A stretch of DNA of 64,000 bases, from positions 496,001-560,000 of the forward strand of contig NZ_JAFKMA010000001.1 in assembly GCF_017304635.1 (NCBI RefSeq), written 5' to 3'. Each line of letters begins with the position of its first letter. Position 1 is the first letter of the stretch. The notes under the pieces are model-generated. The model did no database searches, was not told where the DNA came from, and saw nothing but the letters and a program-made list of their open reading frames with translations. This stretch comes from Sphingomonas sp. GTDB lineage: Bacteria > Pseudomonadota > Alphaproteobacteria > Sphingomonadales > Sphingomonadaceae. This document shows positions 44,276 through 52,629 of this stretch, one piece after another. The translations under genes and the position numbers were made by a program.

Positions 44276-44500
44276 TCAGGGCACGGGGTCGGGGCCGAAC
44301 CCGCCCCAGGGATGGCACCGCCCGATCCGCTTCATCGCCAGCCACCCGCCCTTGAGCGGCCCATAGCGGCGAAGCGCGGTGATTGCATAGGCGGAACATG
44401 ACGGCTGGTAGCGGCAGCTCGGCGGCAGGATCGCCGACGGGCCGATCTGCCACAGCCGGACGAGCTTGATGAGGAGCCAGGTGACGACGCGGCGAAACAT
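44276..44500 (-). CDS. yidD: YidD membrane-insertion accessory protein
   Basis: 74 residues with the YidD signature [19 protein letters not shown] and [14 protein letters not shown]. Helps membrane-protein insertion next to YidC. Start at 44500. Confidence 0.93.
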   Translation of the reverse strand: MFRRVVTWLLIKLVRLWQIGPSAILPPSCRYQPSCSAYAITALRRYGPLKGGWLAMKRIGRCHPWGGFGPDPVP

Positions 44501-44522
44501 GTCAGCTCGACCTCCCAACCGG

Positions 44523-44633
44523 CGTCATCCCCGCGAAATCGGGGATCCATCTCGCATCGATGCCAGTCAGCGCAACAGAGGTCTTGTGAACGGCCCGCGC
44601 CGGAGCTGGGTCCCCGCTTTCGCGAGGATGACG
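44523..44633. repeat. Long imperfect palindromic repeat between rnpA and yidD
   Basis: 31-nt arms at 44523-44553 and 44603-44633 match with four mismatches in inverted orientation around a ~50-nt spacer. It splits an otherwise tight core operon. Of the CGTCATCC-ended type. Confidence 0.75.
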
Positions 44634-44647
44634 GTGAGGGGAAAGCA

Positions 44648-44971
44648 TCATCTTTGCGTCTTCGCCAGCGCCTTGGCGAGATCGCGCTTGAGCTGCGCGA
44701 ACTCGCGGGTCAGGCCGTCGCCGCGCCCGATCAGGACATGGTCGGCCCCGGCCACGCCGCTGACCGGCAGCACCTCGCGCGCCAGCGCACGGAACCGCCG
44801 CTTGATGCGGTTGCGCACCACCGCGTTGCCGATCTTCTTGGTCACCGTATAGCCCACGCGCATCGTCGGATCGCCGTCGTCGCGCGGTTTCACCAGCAGC
44901 ACGAAGCCGGGCATCGGCGCGCGCCGGCCGCTGTTCGCCGCCAGGAAATCCTTGCGCCTGGTCAGCGTCAC
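44648..44971 (-). CDS. rnpA: Ribonuclease P protein component
   Basis: 107 residues if started at GTG 44971. Contains the RnpA core RVGYTVTKKIGNAVVRNRIK and RRFRALARE, needed for tRNA 5' processing with the RNase P RNA. No ATG suits except an upstream one at 45037 (129 residues) that adds a Pro-rich tail; I prefer GTG at 44971, 80 nt after rpmH. Little Shine-Dalgarno is visible. Confidence 0.88.
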   Translation of the reverse strand: MTLTRRKDFLAANSGRRAPMPGFVLLVKPRDDGDPTMRVGYTVTKKIGNAVVRNRIKRRFRALAREVLPVSGVAGADHVLIGRGDGLTREFAQLKRDLAKALAKTQR

Positions 44972-45051
44972 GACAGCGCCAGAAATGAGACCAGCCCGCG
45001 CTCCCGGGGGAGGCGGGCCGGCATCGTCACCCGGCATTGCCGAGTCGGGGG

Positions 45052-45186
45052 TTACGCCGACAGCTTCTTGCGGCCGCGCGCGCGGCGGGCACGGATCACG
45101 TTGCGGCCGCCCACGGTCGCCATCCGCGCGCGGAAGCCGTGCCGGCGCGCCCGCACCAGGTTGCTCGGCTGAAAAGTCCGCTTCAT
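45052..45186 (-). CDS. rpmH: Ribosomal protein L34
   Basis: 44 residues, exact family length: starts [20 protein letters not shown] and ends RGRKKLSA. Too short for ordinary ORF cutoffs. First gene of the rpmH-rnpA-yidD-yidC-engB run. Confidence 0.97.
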   Translation of the reverse strand: MKRTFQPSNLVRARRHGFRARMATVGGRNVIRARRARGRKKLSA

Positions 45187-45509
45187 CGCTCATTCCCTGA
45201 TCGTCTGAATTGAAAAGGGCCGCCACGCGGACGGCCTCGGTCGCGGGGCGCATAAGCGAGGCCGTTGCCGAAGTCAACGCGAGAGCGGTTCCGCGATCCG
45301 TCGCGGATGGCCGCCGCCGGGCCGGCTTGCAATGTAGGAAACGAGCTGAAATCGCCGCCGGCGTGTCCTGACGAACCGGACGGGGCGTTTGCTCGCGGGG
45401 AACCGCTACCCCCGTCAAGTTTGTCAAGTTTGGGACGGACCGAGATACCTGACGACTGTTCCCAACCCGCGACAAGCTGGTAGGGATAAGCGGGGTTCGG
45501 GGGGATTGC
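45187..45509. other. rpmH-comM intergenic region
   Basis: Divergent 323-nt gap. Holds the rpmH leader hairpin (45214-45236) and, near comM, a tandem pair of GTCAAGTTT (about 45415-45435). No further gene seen. The rpmH neighbourhood is near the origin in many bacteria, but no DnaA-box cluster was recognised here. Confidence 0.6.
45214..45236 (-). terminator. Hairpin in the rpmH leader
   Basis: On the minus strand a 7-bp GC stem is followed by CTTTTC, 28 nt before the rpmH start. It looks like an attenuator or a terminator of upstream transcription. Confidence 0.5.
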
Positions 45510-47018
45510 ATGGCCACGTTGGTCTCGACGGTCGCGTATCTGGGGTTGGAGGCGCGCGGTGTCGAGGTGCAGTGCAGCCTGATCGCCGGGCTGCCCAACT
45601 TCACCGTCGTCGGGCTGGCCGACAAGGCGGTGGCGGAAAGCCGCGAGCGGGTGCGCGGCGCGATCGCCGCGATGGGGCTGTCATTGCCGCCCAAACGGAT
45701 CGTGGTGAACCTGTCGCCGGCCGACCTGCCCAAGGAGGGCACGCATTTCGACCTGCCGATCGCGCTGGCGCTACTGGGTGCGATGGGCGTGGTCGATGCC
45801 GAGACGCTGAGCGAGTTCGTCGTGGTCGGTGAGCTTGGACTCGACGGGCGGATCGCGCCGTCGCCGGGCGTGCTCCTTGCGGCGCTGCATGCGGCGGAGG
45901 AGGGGAAGGGGCTGGTCTGCCCGGCGGCGCAGGGGGCGGAAGCGGCGTGGGCGGGATCGGTGCAAGTCGTGGCGGCGCCCGATCTCTTGTCGCTGCTCAA
46001 CCATCTCAAGGGCAACCAGCTGCTCGGCGCGCCGCAGCCGGGCGAGGCGGCGGCGCCGGGATTCGGGCCTGACCTCAAGCAGGTGAAGGGACAGGAAACC
46101 GCCAAGCGCGCGCTGGAGATCGCCGCGGCCGGCGCGCACAACCTGTTGATGGTCGGGCCACCGGGGGCGGGCAAGTCGCTGATGGCGTCGTGCCTGCCCG
46201 GGATCTTGCCGCCGCTCGATGCGGCCGAGGCGCTCGAAGTGTCGATGGTGCAGTCGGTCGCGGGGACGCTGGAGGGTGGGCGGATCACGCGGACGCGGCC
46301 GTATCGCAGCCCGCATCATTCGGCGTCGATGGCGGCATTGGTCGGCGGCGGCCTGCGGGTGCGGCCGGGCGAGGTGAGCATGGCGCATCTCGGCGTGCTG
46401 TTCCTCGACGAGCTGCCGGAGTTCCAGCGCGCAGTGCTCGATTCGCTGCGCCAGCCGCTCGAGACCGGTACCGTCAGCGTCGCGCGCGCCAATGCGCACG
46501 TCACCTTCCCGGCGCGGGTGCAGCTGGTCGCGGCGATGAACCCGTGCCGCTGCGGGCATCTCGGCGATGCATCTTTGGCCTGCGCGCGGGCACCGAAATG
46601 CGCGGCCGATTATCAGGCGAAAGTGTCGGGGCCGTTGCTCGACCGCATCGACCTGCACGTCGAGGTGCAGGCGGTCAGCGCCGCCGACCTCGTCCTGCCG
46701 CCGCCGGCCGAGGGCTCGGCGGAGGTGGCGCAACGCGTCGCGGCGGCGCGGGCGATCCAGACGGTGCGGTACGACGGACATGCCGCACGCACCAATGCCG
46801 AGGCGGACGGCGACCTGCTGGACGCAGTGGCGATGCCCGACGAGGCCGGCCGCACGTTGCTGGCGCAAGCGTCGGAGGCGATGCGGCTGTCGGCGCGCGG
46901 CTATACCCGCATCCTGCGCGTCGCGCGGACGATCGCCGATCTGGCCGGTGCCGACCAGGTCGGGCGTGTGCATATCGCCGAGGCGCTCAGTTATCGCCGG
47001 CGCGCGCCGACCAATTAG
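45510..47018 (+). CDS. ComM/YifB family AAA+ (Mg-chelatase-like) ATPase
   Basis: 502 residues. N-terminal domain (GLPNFTVVGLADKAVAESRERV), Walker A GPPGAGKSLMA, Walker B LGVLFLDELPEF and sensor regions, with the C-terminal Mg-chelatase module (cysteines in NPCRCGHLGD). ComM is a helicase that promotes branch migration in natural transformation. Whether this strain is competent cannot be seen. Confidence 0.92.
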   Translation: MATLVSTVAYLGLEARGVEVQCSLIAGLPNFTVVGLADKAVAESRERVRGAIAAMGLSLPPKRIVVNLSPADLPKEGTHFDLPIALALLGAMGVVDAETLSEFVVVGELGLDGRIAPSPGVLLAALHAAEEGKGLVCPAAQGAEAAWAGSVQVVAAPDLLSLLNHLKGNQLLGAPQPGEAAAPGFGPDLKQVKGQETAKRALEIAAAGAHNLLMVGPPGAGKSLMASCLPGILPPLDAAEALEVSMVQSVAGTLEGGRITRTRPYRSPHHSASMAALVGGGLRVRPGEVSMAHLGVLFLDELPEFQRAVLDSLRQPLETGTVSVARANAHVTFPARVQLVAAMNPCRCGHLGDASLACARAPKCAADYQAKVSGPLLDRIDLHVEVQAVSAADLVLPPPAEGSAEVAQRVAAARAIQTVRYDGHAARTNAEADGDLLDAVAMPDEAGRTLLAQASEAMRLSARGYTRILRVARTIADLAGADQVGRVHIAEALSYRRRAPTN

Positions 47019-47064
47019 GGCGTTGCCCGAAGCGGCGGCCTCGTCTAGGCACCGCCGGCTACTG

Positions 47065-47150
47065 CGCGGGTGTGGTGGAATTGGTAGACGCGCCGGACTC
47101 AAAATCCGGTTCCGCAAGGAGTGTCGGTTCGAGCCCGACCACCCGCACCA
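47065..47150 (+). tRNA. tRNA-Leu (anticodon CAA)
   Basis: 86 nt with the long variable arm of class II tRNAs. Acceptor stem GCGGGTG/CACCCGC, anticodon stem CCGGA/TCCGG with loop CTCAAAA (anticodon CAA) and encoded CCA. Located 46 nt after comM. Confidence 0.96.
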
Positions 47151-47179
47151 GTGGCCAAGCGAAGCGACGGGGCAGGCGG

Positions 47180-48937
47180 CTACATCCCCTTCGTTGCGCT
47201 CAACCCCGACACCCCGCTCGCGTTGAATGCCTCCACGGCGACGTAGTAGGGCTGCCCCACGGTCAGCGCGCGCAGGTCGAGCGTGGTCCCCTGGTCGGCC
47301 CAGCGCTGGTACGTCTGGACCAGCCGGTCGGGCGCGATGCCCCAGCGAATGTTGTAGCCGACCGCACCGGGCACGGCCGCCCAGCGGATCGTCGCGTCAC
47401 GCTGGTCGGCGTGACGCTCGGCGCTCGCCAGCATCGGGGTCGCCGGCGCGCGACCATCGGTCGTCCCGAACACGCGCAGGTCGGCGATCGCGAGATACGC
47501 CGCGCCGACATGGCTGTGGACATAGCGGACGTAGCGCAGCCGCTCCGGCCGGGCGAGCTCGACATAGGCGTTGGGCCGGTCGCGGCGCGGGGCATCGGTC
47601 CCGCCGATCCGCCGCCACGTTTTGCCGTCCGCCGACCCCATCAGGGTGAACTCGGTATAGATGTCGGGCGCGTCGCCGAAGCGGCCAGCCTTGTAGTCGG
47701 CGAAGTCGACCTGCACCGCCCGCACCGTCGCGACCGCGCCGAGGTCGACCGTCAACGTCTCGCCCGGGCGATTGGCGGCGGCGACCCAGAAACTGCGCGG
47801 ATCCTCGTCGGTCGTGCGGCTCGCCGCGAACTCGCCCAGTGTCGAGGAGGCAACCGCCGGCTTGCGATACGACAGCAGCATCCAGCCGGTGAATGCACCG
47901 GTCGCGGCGACGTGGGGGAAATCGCCGAACCGCGTGTTGGCCGCCATCTGTCCGTCCGGATAGAAGGTTACCGGCCACAACCCGACGCGCCGCTCGAACG
48001 GCCAGTTGTAGCCGATCCACGGCGTGCCCGTCAGCCAGTAGCGGCCGGCATTGTCGCGAAACGTCGAGCCGTGCCCCGCGCCGGTGACGAACCCGCCGGG
48101 CTTGTACGCGACGGGGTTCCAGGCGGCATAGGTGAAGTCGCCGAGCGGGCTGGCGCCGACGTAAGCGCCGGTCGCGTAGACGTTATATTCGGTGCCCGGC
48201 GCGGCGTACTGCAGATAATATTTGCCGGCGTGGCGCGTCATCCACGCGCCCTCGATGAACGGCTTGATGGCGCTGGTGTGATCTTGGCCGAACCGTTCCC
48301 AGCCGTGCCGGGCTGGGTCGAGCGCGATCAGCGGCTTGGCCGTGCCGCGATACGCCATCGCCTGCTTCGGATCGAGTTCGATGCCGTAGAGCGGATAGAC
48401 GTTCGACGAGTTCCAGTAGAGATACCATTTGCCGTCGTCGTCGCGGAACAGGTCGGGATCCCAGGGCCCGGGGGGCAGGCTGTCGGCCGGCGGATGCGGA
48501 TCGCCTTCGTACGCACCGTTCGGGATCGGCGGCATCAGCCGCGTGAGAAAGTCGAGCTTGCCGGTATCGGGCGCGTCGCTGACCAGGATAGGCCCCGGAC
48601 GCATCGTCGACGGCTTGACGTAGAGCCGCTTGCCGTCGCTCTCCACCGCTGGCGCGACGAGTCCGTCGAACGGCCAGCGGCTCGGCTTGATGAAGGTCCA
48701 GTGGATCAGGTCGGTCGAGCGCCAATAGCCCTCGGCGAGCGTCAGGAAGAGGTAATAGACACCGCGATGGTTGACGACCGCCGGGTCGGCGCCGGTGCGG
48801 TACGAGATGCCCTCGCGTTCCTGCTCGAAATTGTAGCGATAATCGAGATCGACCGGATTGGCATAGGTGGTCTGGCGCGCCGCGGCGGGCATCGCGGCCA
48901 GAGCCAGAAGAGCGAGGAGAGGCAGGCGGCGCAGCAT
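47180..48937 (-). CDS. Secreted GH43-like glycoside hydrolase with C-terminal discoidin and FN3-like modules
   Basis: 585 residues. Signal peptide, then a five-bladed-propeller catalytic region with the GH43-type acidic motifs (ISYRTGADPAVVNHRG; PPGPWDPDLFRDDDGKWYLYW), then a discoidin-like sandwich (about 340-480) and an FN3-like end (about 490-580). The family cleaves arabinosides, xylosides and related plant glycans. No operator of the region-1 type lies upstream. The 3' end lies 30 nt from the tRNA-Leu. Confidence 0.85.
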   Translation of the reverse strand: MLRRLPLLALLALAAMPAAARQTTYANPVDLDYRYNFEQEREGISYRTGADPAVVNHRGVYYLFLTLAEGYWRSTDLIHWTFIKPSRWPFDGLVAPAVESDGKRLYVKPSTMRPGPILVSDAPDTGKLDFLTRLMPPIPNGAYEGDPHPPADSLPPGPWDPDLFRDDDGKWYLYWNSSNVYPLYGIELDPKQAMAYRGTAKPLIALDPARHGWERFGQDHTSAIKPFIEGAWMTRHAGKYYLQYAAPGTEYNVYATGAYVGASPLGDFTYAAWNPVAYKPGGFVTGAGHGSTFRDNAGRYWLTGTPWIGYNWPFERRVGLWPVTFYPDGQMAANTRFGDFPHVAATGAFTGWMLLSYRKPAVASSTLGEFAASRTTDEDPRSFWVAAANRPGETLTVDLGAVATVRAVQVDFADYKAGRFGDAPDIYTEFTLMGSADGKTWRRIGGTDAPRRDRPNAYVELARPERLRYVRYVHSHVGAAYLAIADLRVFGTTDGRAPATPMLASAERHADQRDATIRWAAVPGAVGYNIRWGIAPDRLVQTYQRWADQGTTLDLRALTVGQPYYVAVEAFNASGVSGLSATKGM

Positions 48938-48979
48938 CGCCGATGACTATGCCCCCGCCCGCCGCGTCGCGCCAGCGCT

Positions 48980-50344
48980 TCAGCGCGGCAGGGTGATCGT
49001 CGCGGCGAGCCCGCCATCTGGGCGGTTGGCGAGCACGATCTCGCCGCGCGCCTCCCGGACGATGGCGCGGGCAAGCGCCAGGCCGAGGCCGATCCCGCCG
49101 GTTTCCTTGTTGCGCGATCCCTCCAGCCGAGTGAACGGCTCGAACACTTCGCCGATCCGCGCTTCGGGGATGCCGGGGCCGCGGTCGGCGACGGTGATCG
49201 CCGCTTCGGTCGCGGTCGCGGCCAGCGACACGTCGGCCTCGCCGCCATATTTGACCGCATTCTCTATGAGATTGCGGACCGCGCGCCGCATCAGCGAGGG
49301 GCGGATGCGGATCGGCAGGCGGTCGGCCTCGACGAACTCGACCGGGCTGCCCAAGTCGCGGAAGTCCTCGACCACCGCATCGACCAGCGCGGCCAGATCG
49401 ACCTCGGTCGCCGCCTCGCTCGGCCGCCCGAGCCGCGCCAGCGACAGGATATCGTCGAGCGTGCGGTTCATCTCGTCAATCGTGTCGGCCATCTTTGCTC
49501 GGTCGTCCTCGTCGTCGACCGACTCGATGCGCACGCGCAACGCGGCGAGCGGCGTGCGCAGGTCGTGCCCGATCGCGCCGAGCATGCGATCCTTCTCGTC
49601 CAGCATTCCGGTCACGTTGGTGCGCAGCGCGTTGAACGCGGAGGTCACGGCGCGCACGTCCTGCGGCCCTTCCTCCCTCACCGCCTGCGAGTCGTCGCCC
49701 GGCCGGAACGAACGCGCCGCGCGGGCCAGCGTCCGGAGCGGTTGCGAGATGCGCCGGCCGATCCACAGCACCGGCAACAGGATGACGCCGTACAGGATCA
49801 GCGTCTGCGCGATCAGCCGCCAGACGATGAAGCCGTCCATCGTCTGCCACGGCACGCTGGTCGACACCCAGCCGCGCCCCGGCTGCTCGACCGCGATCAG
49901 CAGCTCCGAGCCGGCGTTGCGCAGGCGCTCGGCGCGGAAGCGGTTCATATGCGCGAACCGCGGGTCGTTCGCCGGAATCTTGCGGATGCCGGTCAGCACC
50001 TGCGCAGGGCGGATGCCGACTTCGGCGAGGTTGTGCTTGAGAGCGTCCTCGATCTCCATCCGACGCTGCATGCCCGCGGTAATCGGATTGTCGCGCAGGA
50101 TCGCGGTGCGTCCGCGGTCGAGCCGTTCCTGCTGGATGTCGGGTTCGCGCTGGCGCTCGTTCGGCGGGGCGTTGATGACGTCGACGATCCGCGCCGCGAT
50201 CGGCCCGGTGATCTGGTCCAGCCGACCCTGTCGCCGTTCTCCCAACAGCAGGCCGAAATTGATCGCTTGCGCGACGAACAATGCCGCCGCCAGCAGGATC
50301 GCCAGCTGGCCCGCCAGGTTCCGCGGATAGAGCTTGACCGCCAC
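48980..50344 (-). CDS. Sensor histidine kinase (EnvZ-like)
   Basis: 454 residues: first membrane helix at 13-33, periplasmic domain with many charged residues, second helix around 178-195, HAMP, phospho-acceptor H260 in GHDLRTPLAALR, and an ATPase domain (NLIENAVKYGG, DRGPGIP, GGIGLGLALARA). Cognate of the response regulator 4 nt upstream. Confidence 0.9.
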   Translation of the reverse strand: MAVKLYPRNLAGQLAILLAAALFVAQAINFGLLLGERRQGRLDQITGPIAARIVDVINAPPNERQREPDIQQERLDRGRTAILRDNPITAGMQRRMEIEDALKHNLAEVGIRPAQVLTGIRKIPANDPRFAHMNRFRAERLRNAGSELLIAVEQPGRGWVSTSVPWQTMDGFIVWRLIAQTLILYGVILLPVLWIGRRISQPLRTLARAARSFRPGDDSQAVREEGPQDVRAVTSAFNALRTNVTGMLDEKDRMLGAIGHDLRTPLAALRVRIESVDDEDDRAKMADTIDEMNRTLDDILSLARLGRPSEAATEVDLAALVDAVVEDFRDLGSPVEFVEADRLPIRIRPSLMRRAVRNLIENAVKYGGEADVSLAATATEAAITVADRGPGIPEARIGEVFEPFTRLEGSRNKETGGIGLGLALARAIVREARGEIVLANRPDGGLAATITLPR

Positions 50345-50348
50345 GGCG

Positions 50349-51068
50349 TTACAGCCGGGTGACTTCGGTCGCCAGCGTGTAGCCGCCGCCCCACACCGTC
50401 TTGACGATTTCCGGATTCTTCGGGTCGGCCTCGATCTTGCGACGGAGGCGGCTGACCTGATTGTCGATCGCGCGGTCGAACGCCATCGCCTCGCGGCCCT
50501 GCGTCAGGTCGAGCAACTGGTCGCGCGTCAGCACCTGTCGCGGCCGCTGCACCAGCGCGAGCAGCAGATTGTATTCGCCGGTCGACAGCGGCAGCGACAC
50601 GCCCTCACGATCGATCAGCGCGCGCTCGCCCGATTTCAGGACCCAGCCGGCAAAGGCGTAGCTGCCGCTTTCCGGCGCGTGCTGGCGCGTCCCGCTGGCG
50701 GCGGCGCGGCGCAGGATCACCTTGACGCGAGTCGCCAGTTCACGCGGGGAAAAGGGCTTGGTGACATAATCGTCGGCGCCGATCTCCAGCCCGACGATCC
50801 GGTCGGTTTCCTCGCTCCGCGCGGTCAGCAGGATGACCGGCGTCTCGCTCGACGCGCGGATGTGGCGGCACAGGCTCAGCCCGTCCTCGCCCGGCATCAT
50901 GATGTCGAGGATGACGAGGTCGATCGCGTAGGCGGCCAGCCGCGCGCGCGCCGCTTCGGCATCGCCGGCCTGCGTCACGCGGAACCCCTGCTTGGTCAGA
51001 TACTGCGCCAGCGGCTCGCGAATGGACCGCTCGTCATCGACCAGCAGGAGGTGGGGGATGTTGCTCAT
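50349..51068 (-). CDS. OmpR-family response regulator
   Basis: 239 residues: D11/D12, phospho-acceptor D55 (VILDIMMPGEDG) and K in YVTKPFSP, then a winged helix with DRAIDNQVSRLRRKIE and GGGYTLA. Forms a two-component system with the kinase at 48980. The EF-hand gene at 51187 is the nearest candidate target. Confidence 0.92.
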   Translation of the reverse strand: MSNIPHLLLVDDERSIREPLAQYLTKQGFRVTQAGDAEAARARLAAYAIDLVILDIMMPGEDGLSLCRHIRASSETPVILLTARSEETDRIVGLEIGADDYVTKPFSPRELATRVKVILRRAAASGTRQHAPESGSYAFAGWVLKSGERALIDREGVSLPLSTGEYNLLLALVQRPRQVLTRDQLLDLTQGREAMAFDRAIDNQVSRLRRKIEADPKNPEIVKTVWGGGYTLATEVTRL

Positions 51069-51186
51069 GGGTGGATCGCCGCGCACGCGTCAGCCTCTCT
51101 CCAAATACGCGCGGAGGCAAGGCGGGAAAGACAAGCCGGGCGGACGAGGAGGGGCGTCCGCCCGGCAACCGGAACAGTAAGGGGGA

Positions 51187-51714
51187 TTACTGCCCGGTAT
51201 CCGGGGCAGGGGCGGGAGCCGGCGGGGGCGGCGGCGGCATGGCGCCACCATCCGCCGGGGTTCCGCGCCGGCCATGCCTCTGTCCCATTCTGTCACCCAT
51301 CGCGTCGCGCACCGCCTGGCGTTCCGCGGCGTCGATGACTCCGTCGTGATTCGCATCGACGCGATCGAAGCGTCGTGCCGCCTGCGCGCGGAACTCCGCC
51401 CGGTCGACCACGCCGTCGCCATTCGTGTCGAGCCGCGCGAACATGCGGTCGCCCCGATCGGGGCGGCCCGAAGGCGCCGGTGCCGCGCCGTCGGCGGGCG
51501 GCGGCGCCATCCGGCGCATCGCGGCAAGCTCGGCGGGCGTCAGTTTGCCGTCGTGATTGATATCGAGCCGGTCGAAACGGGCATCGGCGCGCGCCATCGC
51601 CTGGTCGCGAGTCTCGACGCCGGTCGGTTCTGGCGGCATCGGCGCGGTCTGGGCGATGGCCGTGGTGGCGAAGGTCGCGCCGGCCAGCAGCGCAGCAAGA
51701 AGGGTGCGGTTCAC
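51187..51714 (-). CDS. Secreted EF-hand protein
   Basis: 175 residues. Signal peptide, three EF-hand loops (DINHDGKLTPAEL at about 51, DTNGDGVVDRAEF at about 95, DANHDGVIDAAER at about 115) and a Pro/Ala-rich tail. Binds Ca2+ in the periplasm in all likelihood. Lies 118 nt upstream of the two-component genes on the same strand and may be regulated by them. Confidence 0.88.
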   Translation of the reverse strand: MNRTLLAALLAGATFATTAIAQTAPMPPEPTGVETRDQAMARADARFDRLDINHDGKLTPAELAAMRRMAPPPADGAAPAPSGRPDRGDRMFARLDTNGDGVVDRAEFRAQAARRFDRVDANHDGVIDAAERQAVRDAMGDRMGQRHGRRGTPADGGAMPPPPPPAPAPAPDTGQ

Positions 51715-51852
51715 GGAGATTGGTCCCTCGAACGAAGTGGGCAGGGGCCATCCCCGCCGATGCTGGCTGCTATCGCCGCTCTGTGTCGCCGCGCGGTGTC
51801 AGTCCACCGCGATTGTGTCGCAATTTGTCGCGGTTAGGCCGATCGCGGCGCC

Positions 51853-52629
51853 TCACGCGAAGATCGCGACGCTTTGCATCTGTTCGGCGATCGGCTCGCC
51901 GGCGGCGTTCCAGATCCGCATTTCCTGGCTCGAATTGCCGCCCCGGGCATAGGCGCTGTCGGCGCGCAGCAGCCACCAGCCGTCGGTCGTGGTCGGTTGC
52001 GGACCGAGGATGTTGAGCTGCCACGTCATCGAACTGACCGGGGCCGGCCCGCCGACCAGTTTCAGCGCGGCCGGCGGCAGACAGTCGGCGACCGCGATCA
52101 GCTCGACCATCGGATCGATCCCGTCGCGATCGTTGAGTCGCACCCAGCGCAGCCACTCCGCCGGCCCGACCGTCGCGTCGCGTCGATCGAGCAACTCAAA
52201 ATTCTGCGCGAACATCACGGCGGAATTGCCTTTGAAGGTGGTGTCTCCGGGCTGCGGCGGGGCGAAGTCGGGCGCGCGACCGACCTGGTGATCGACCTTC
52301 GATTCGACGGCGTTCATGAAGACGAACGTGGCACGCAGGCCCAGGCCCGCCCCACTCTCGACATCGGCCTGAACGAACGCCGCGTTACGGCCGCGGCGAA
52401 GGCGGCTCGCGCGGATGGTCACCGTGCCCGACAACGGGCCGATGAACGCGACCAGCGCCGACCGCAACGGCGGCAGGTCGGTGTCCGACAGCTGTGCCGC
52501 GTGCAACGCCAGCGCCGCGGACAGTCCGCCATAGCTCGTCCGCCCCTGCAGCCAGCTATCCGGGATCGCCCCACGCCAACCACCGTCGATCGGCTCCAGC
52601 GCGTCGATGATCTGTTTGAGCCCGGACAT
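51853..52629 (-). CDS. Acyl-CoA thioesterase family protein (TesB-like double hotdog)
   Basis: 258 residues. Hotdog-type pattern: TSYGGLSAALALHAAQ near the start and a second half with SMTWQLNILGPQP and DGWWLLRADSAYARGG. Cleaves acyl-CoA. Its start overlaps the AMP-ligase stop by one base, so thioesterase and ligase are one unit and handle the same acyl group. Confidence 0.85.
   Translation of the reverse strand: MSGLKQIIDALEPIDGGWRGAIPDSWLQGRTSYGGLSAALALHAAQLSDTDLPPLRSALVAFIGPLSGTVTIRASRLRRGRNAAFVQADVESGAGLGLRATFVFMNAVESKVDHQVGRAPDFAPPQPGDTTFKGNSAVMFAQNFELLDRRDATVGPAEWLRWVRLNDRDGIDPMVELIAVADCLPPAALKLVGGPAPVSSMTWQLNILGPQPTTTDGWWLLRADSAYARGGNSSQEMRIWNAAGEPIAEQMQSVAIFA

Noticed and set aside
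44648-46288. 546-aa minus-strand frame covering rnpA and reading into the ComM-like gene
   Set aside because: Only its last ~107 residues are RnpA; the rest is antisense to comM and the rpmH region, read out of frame.
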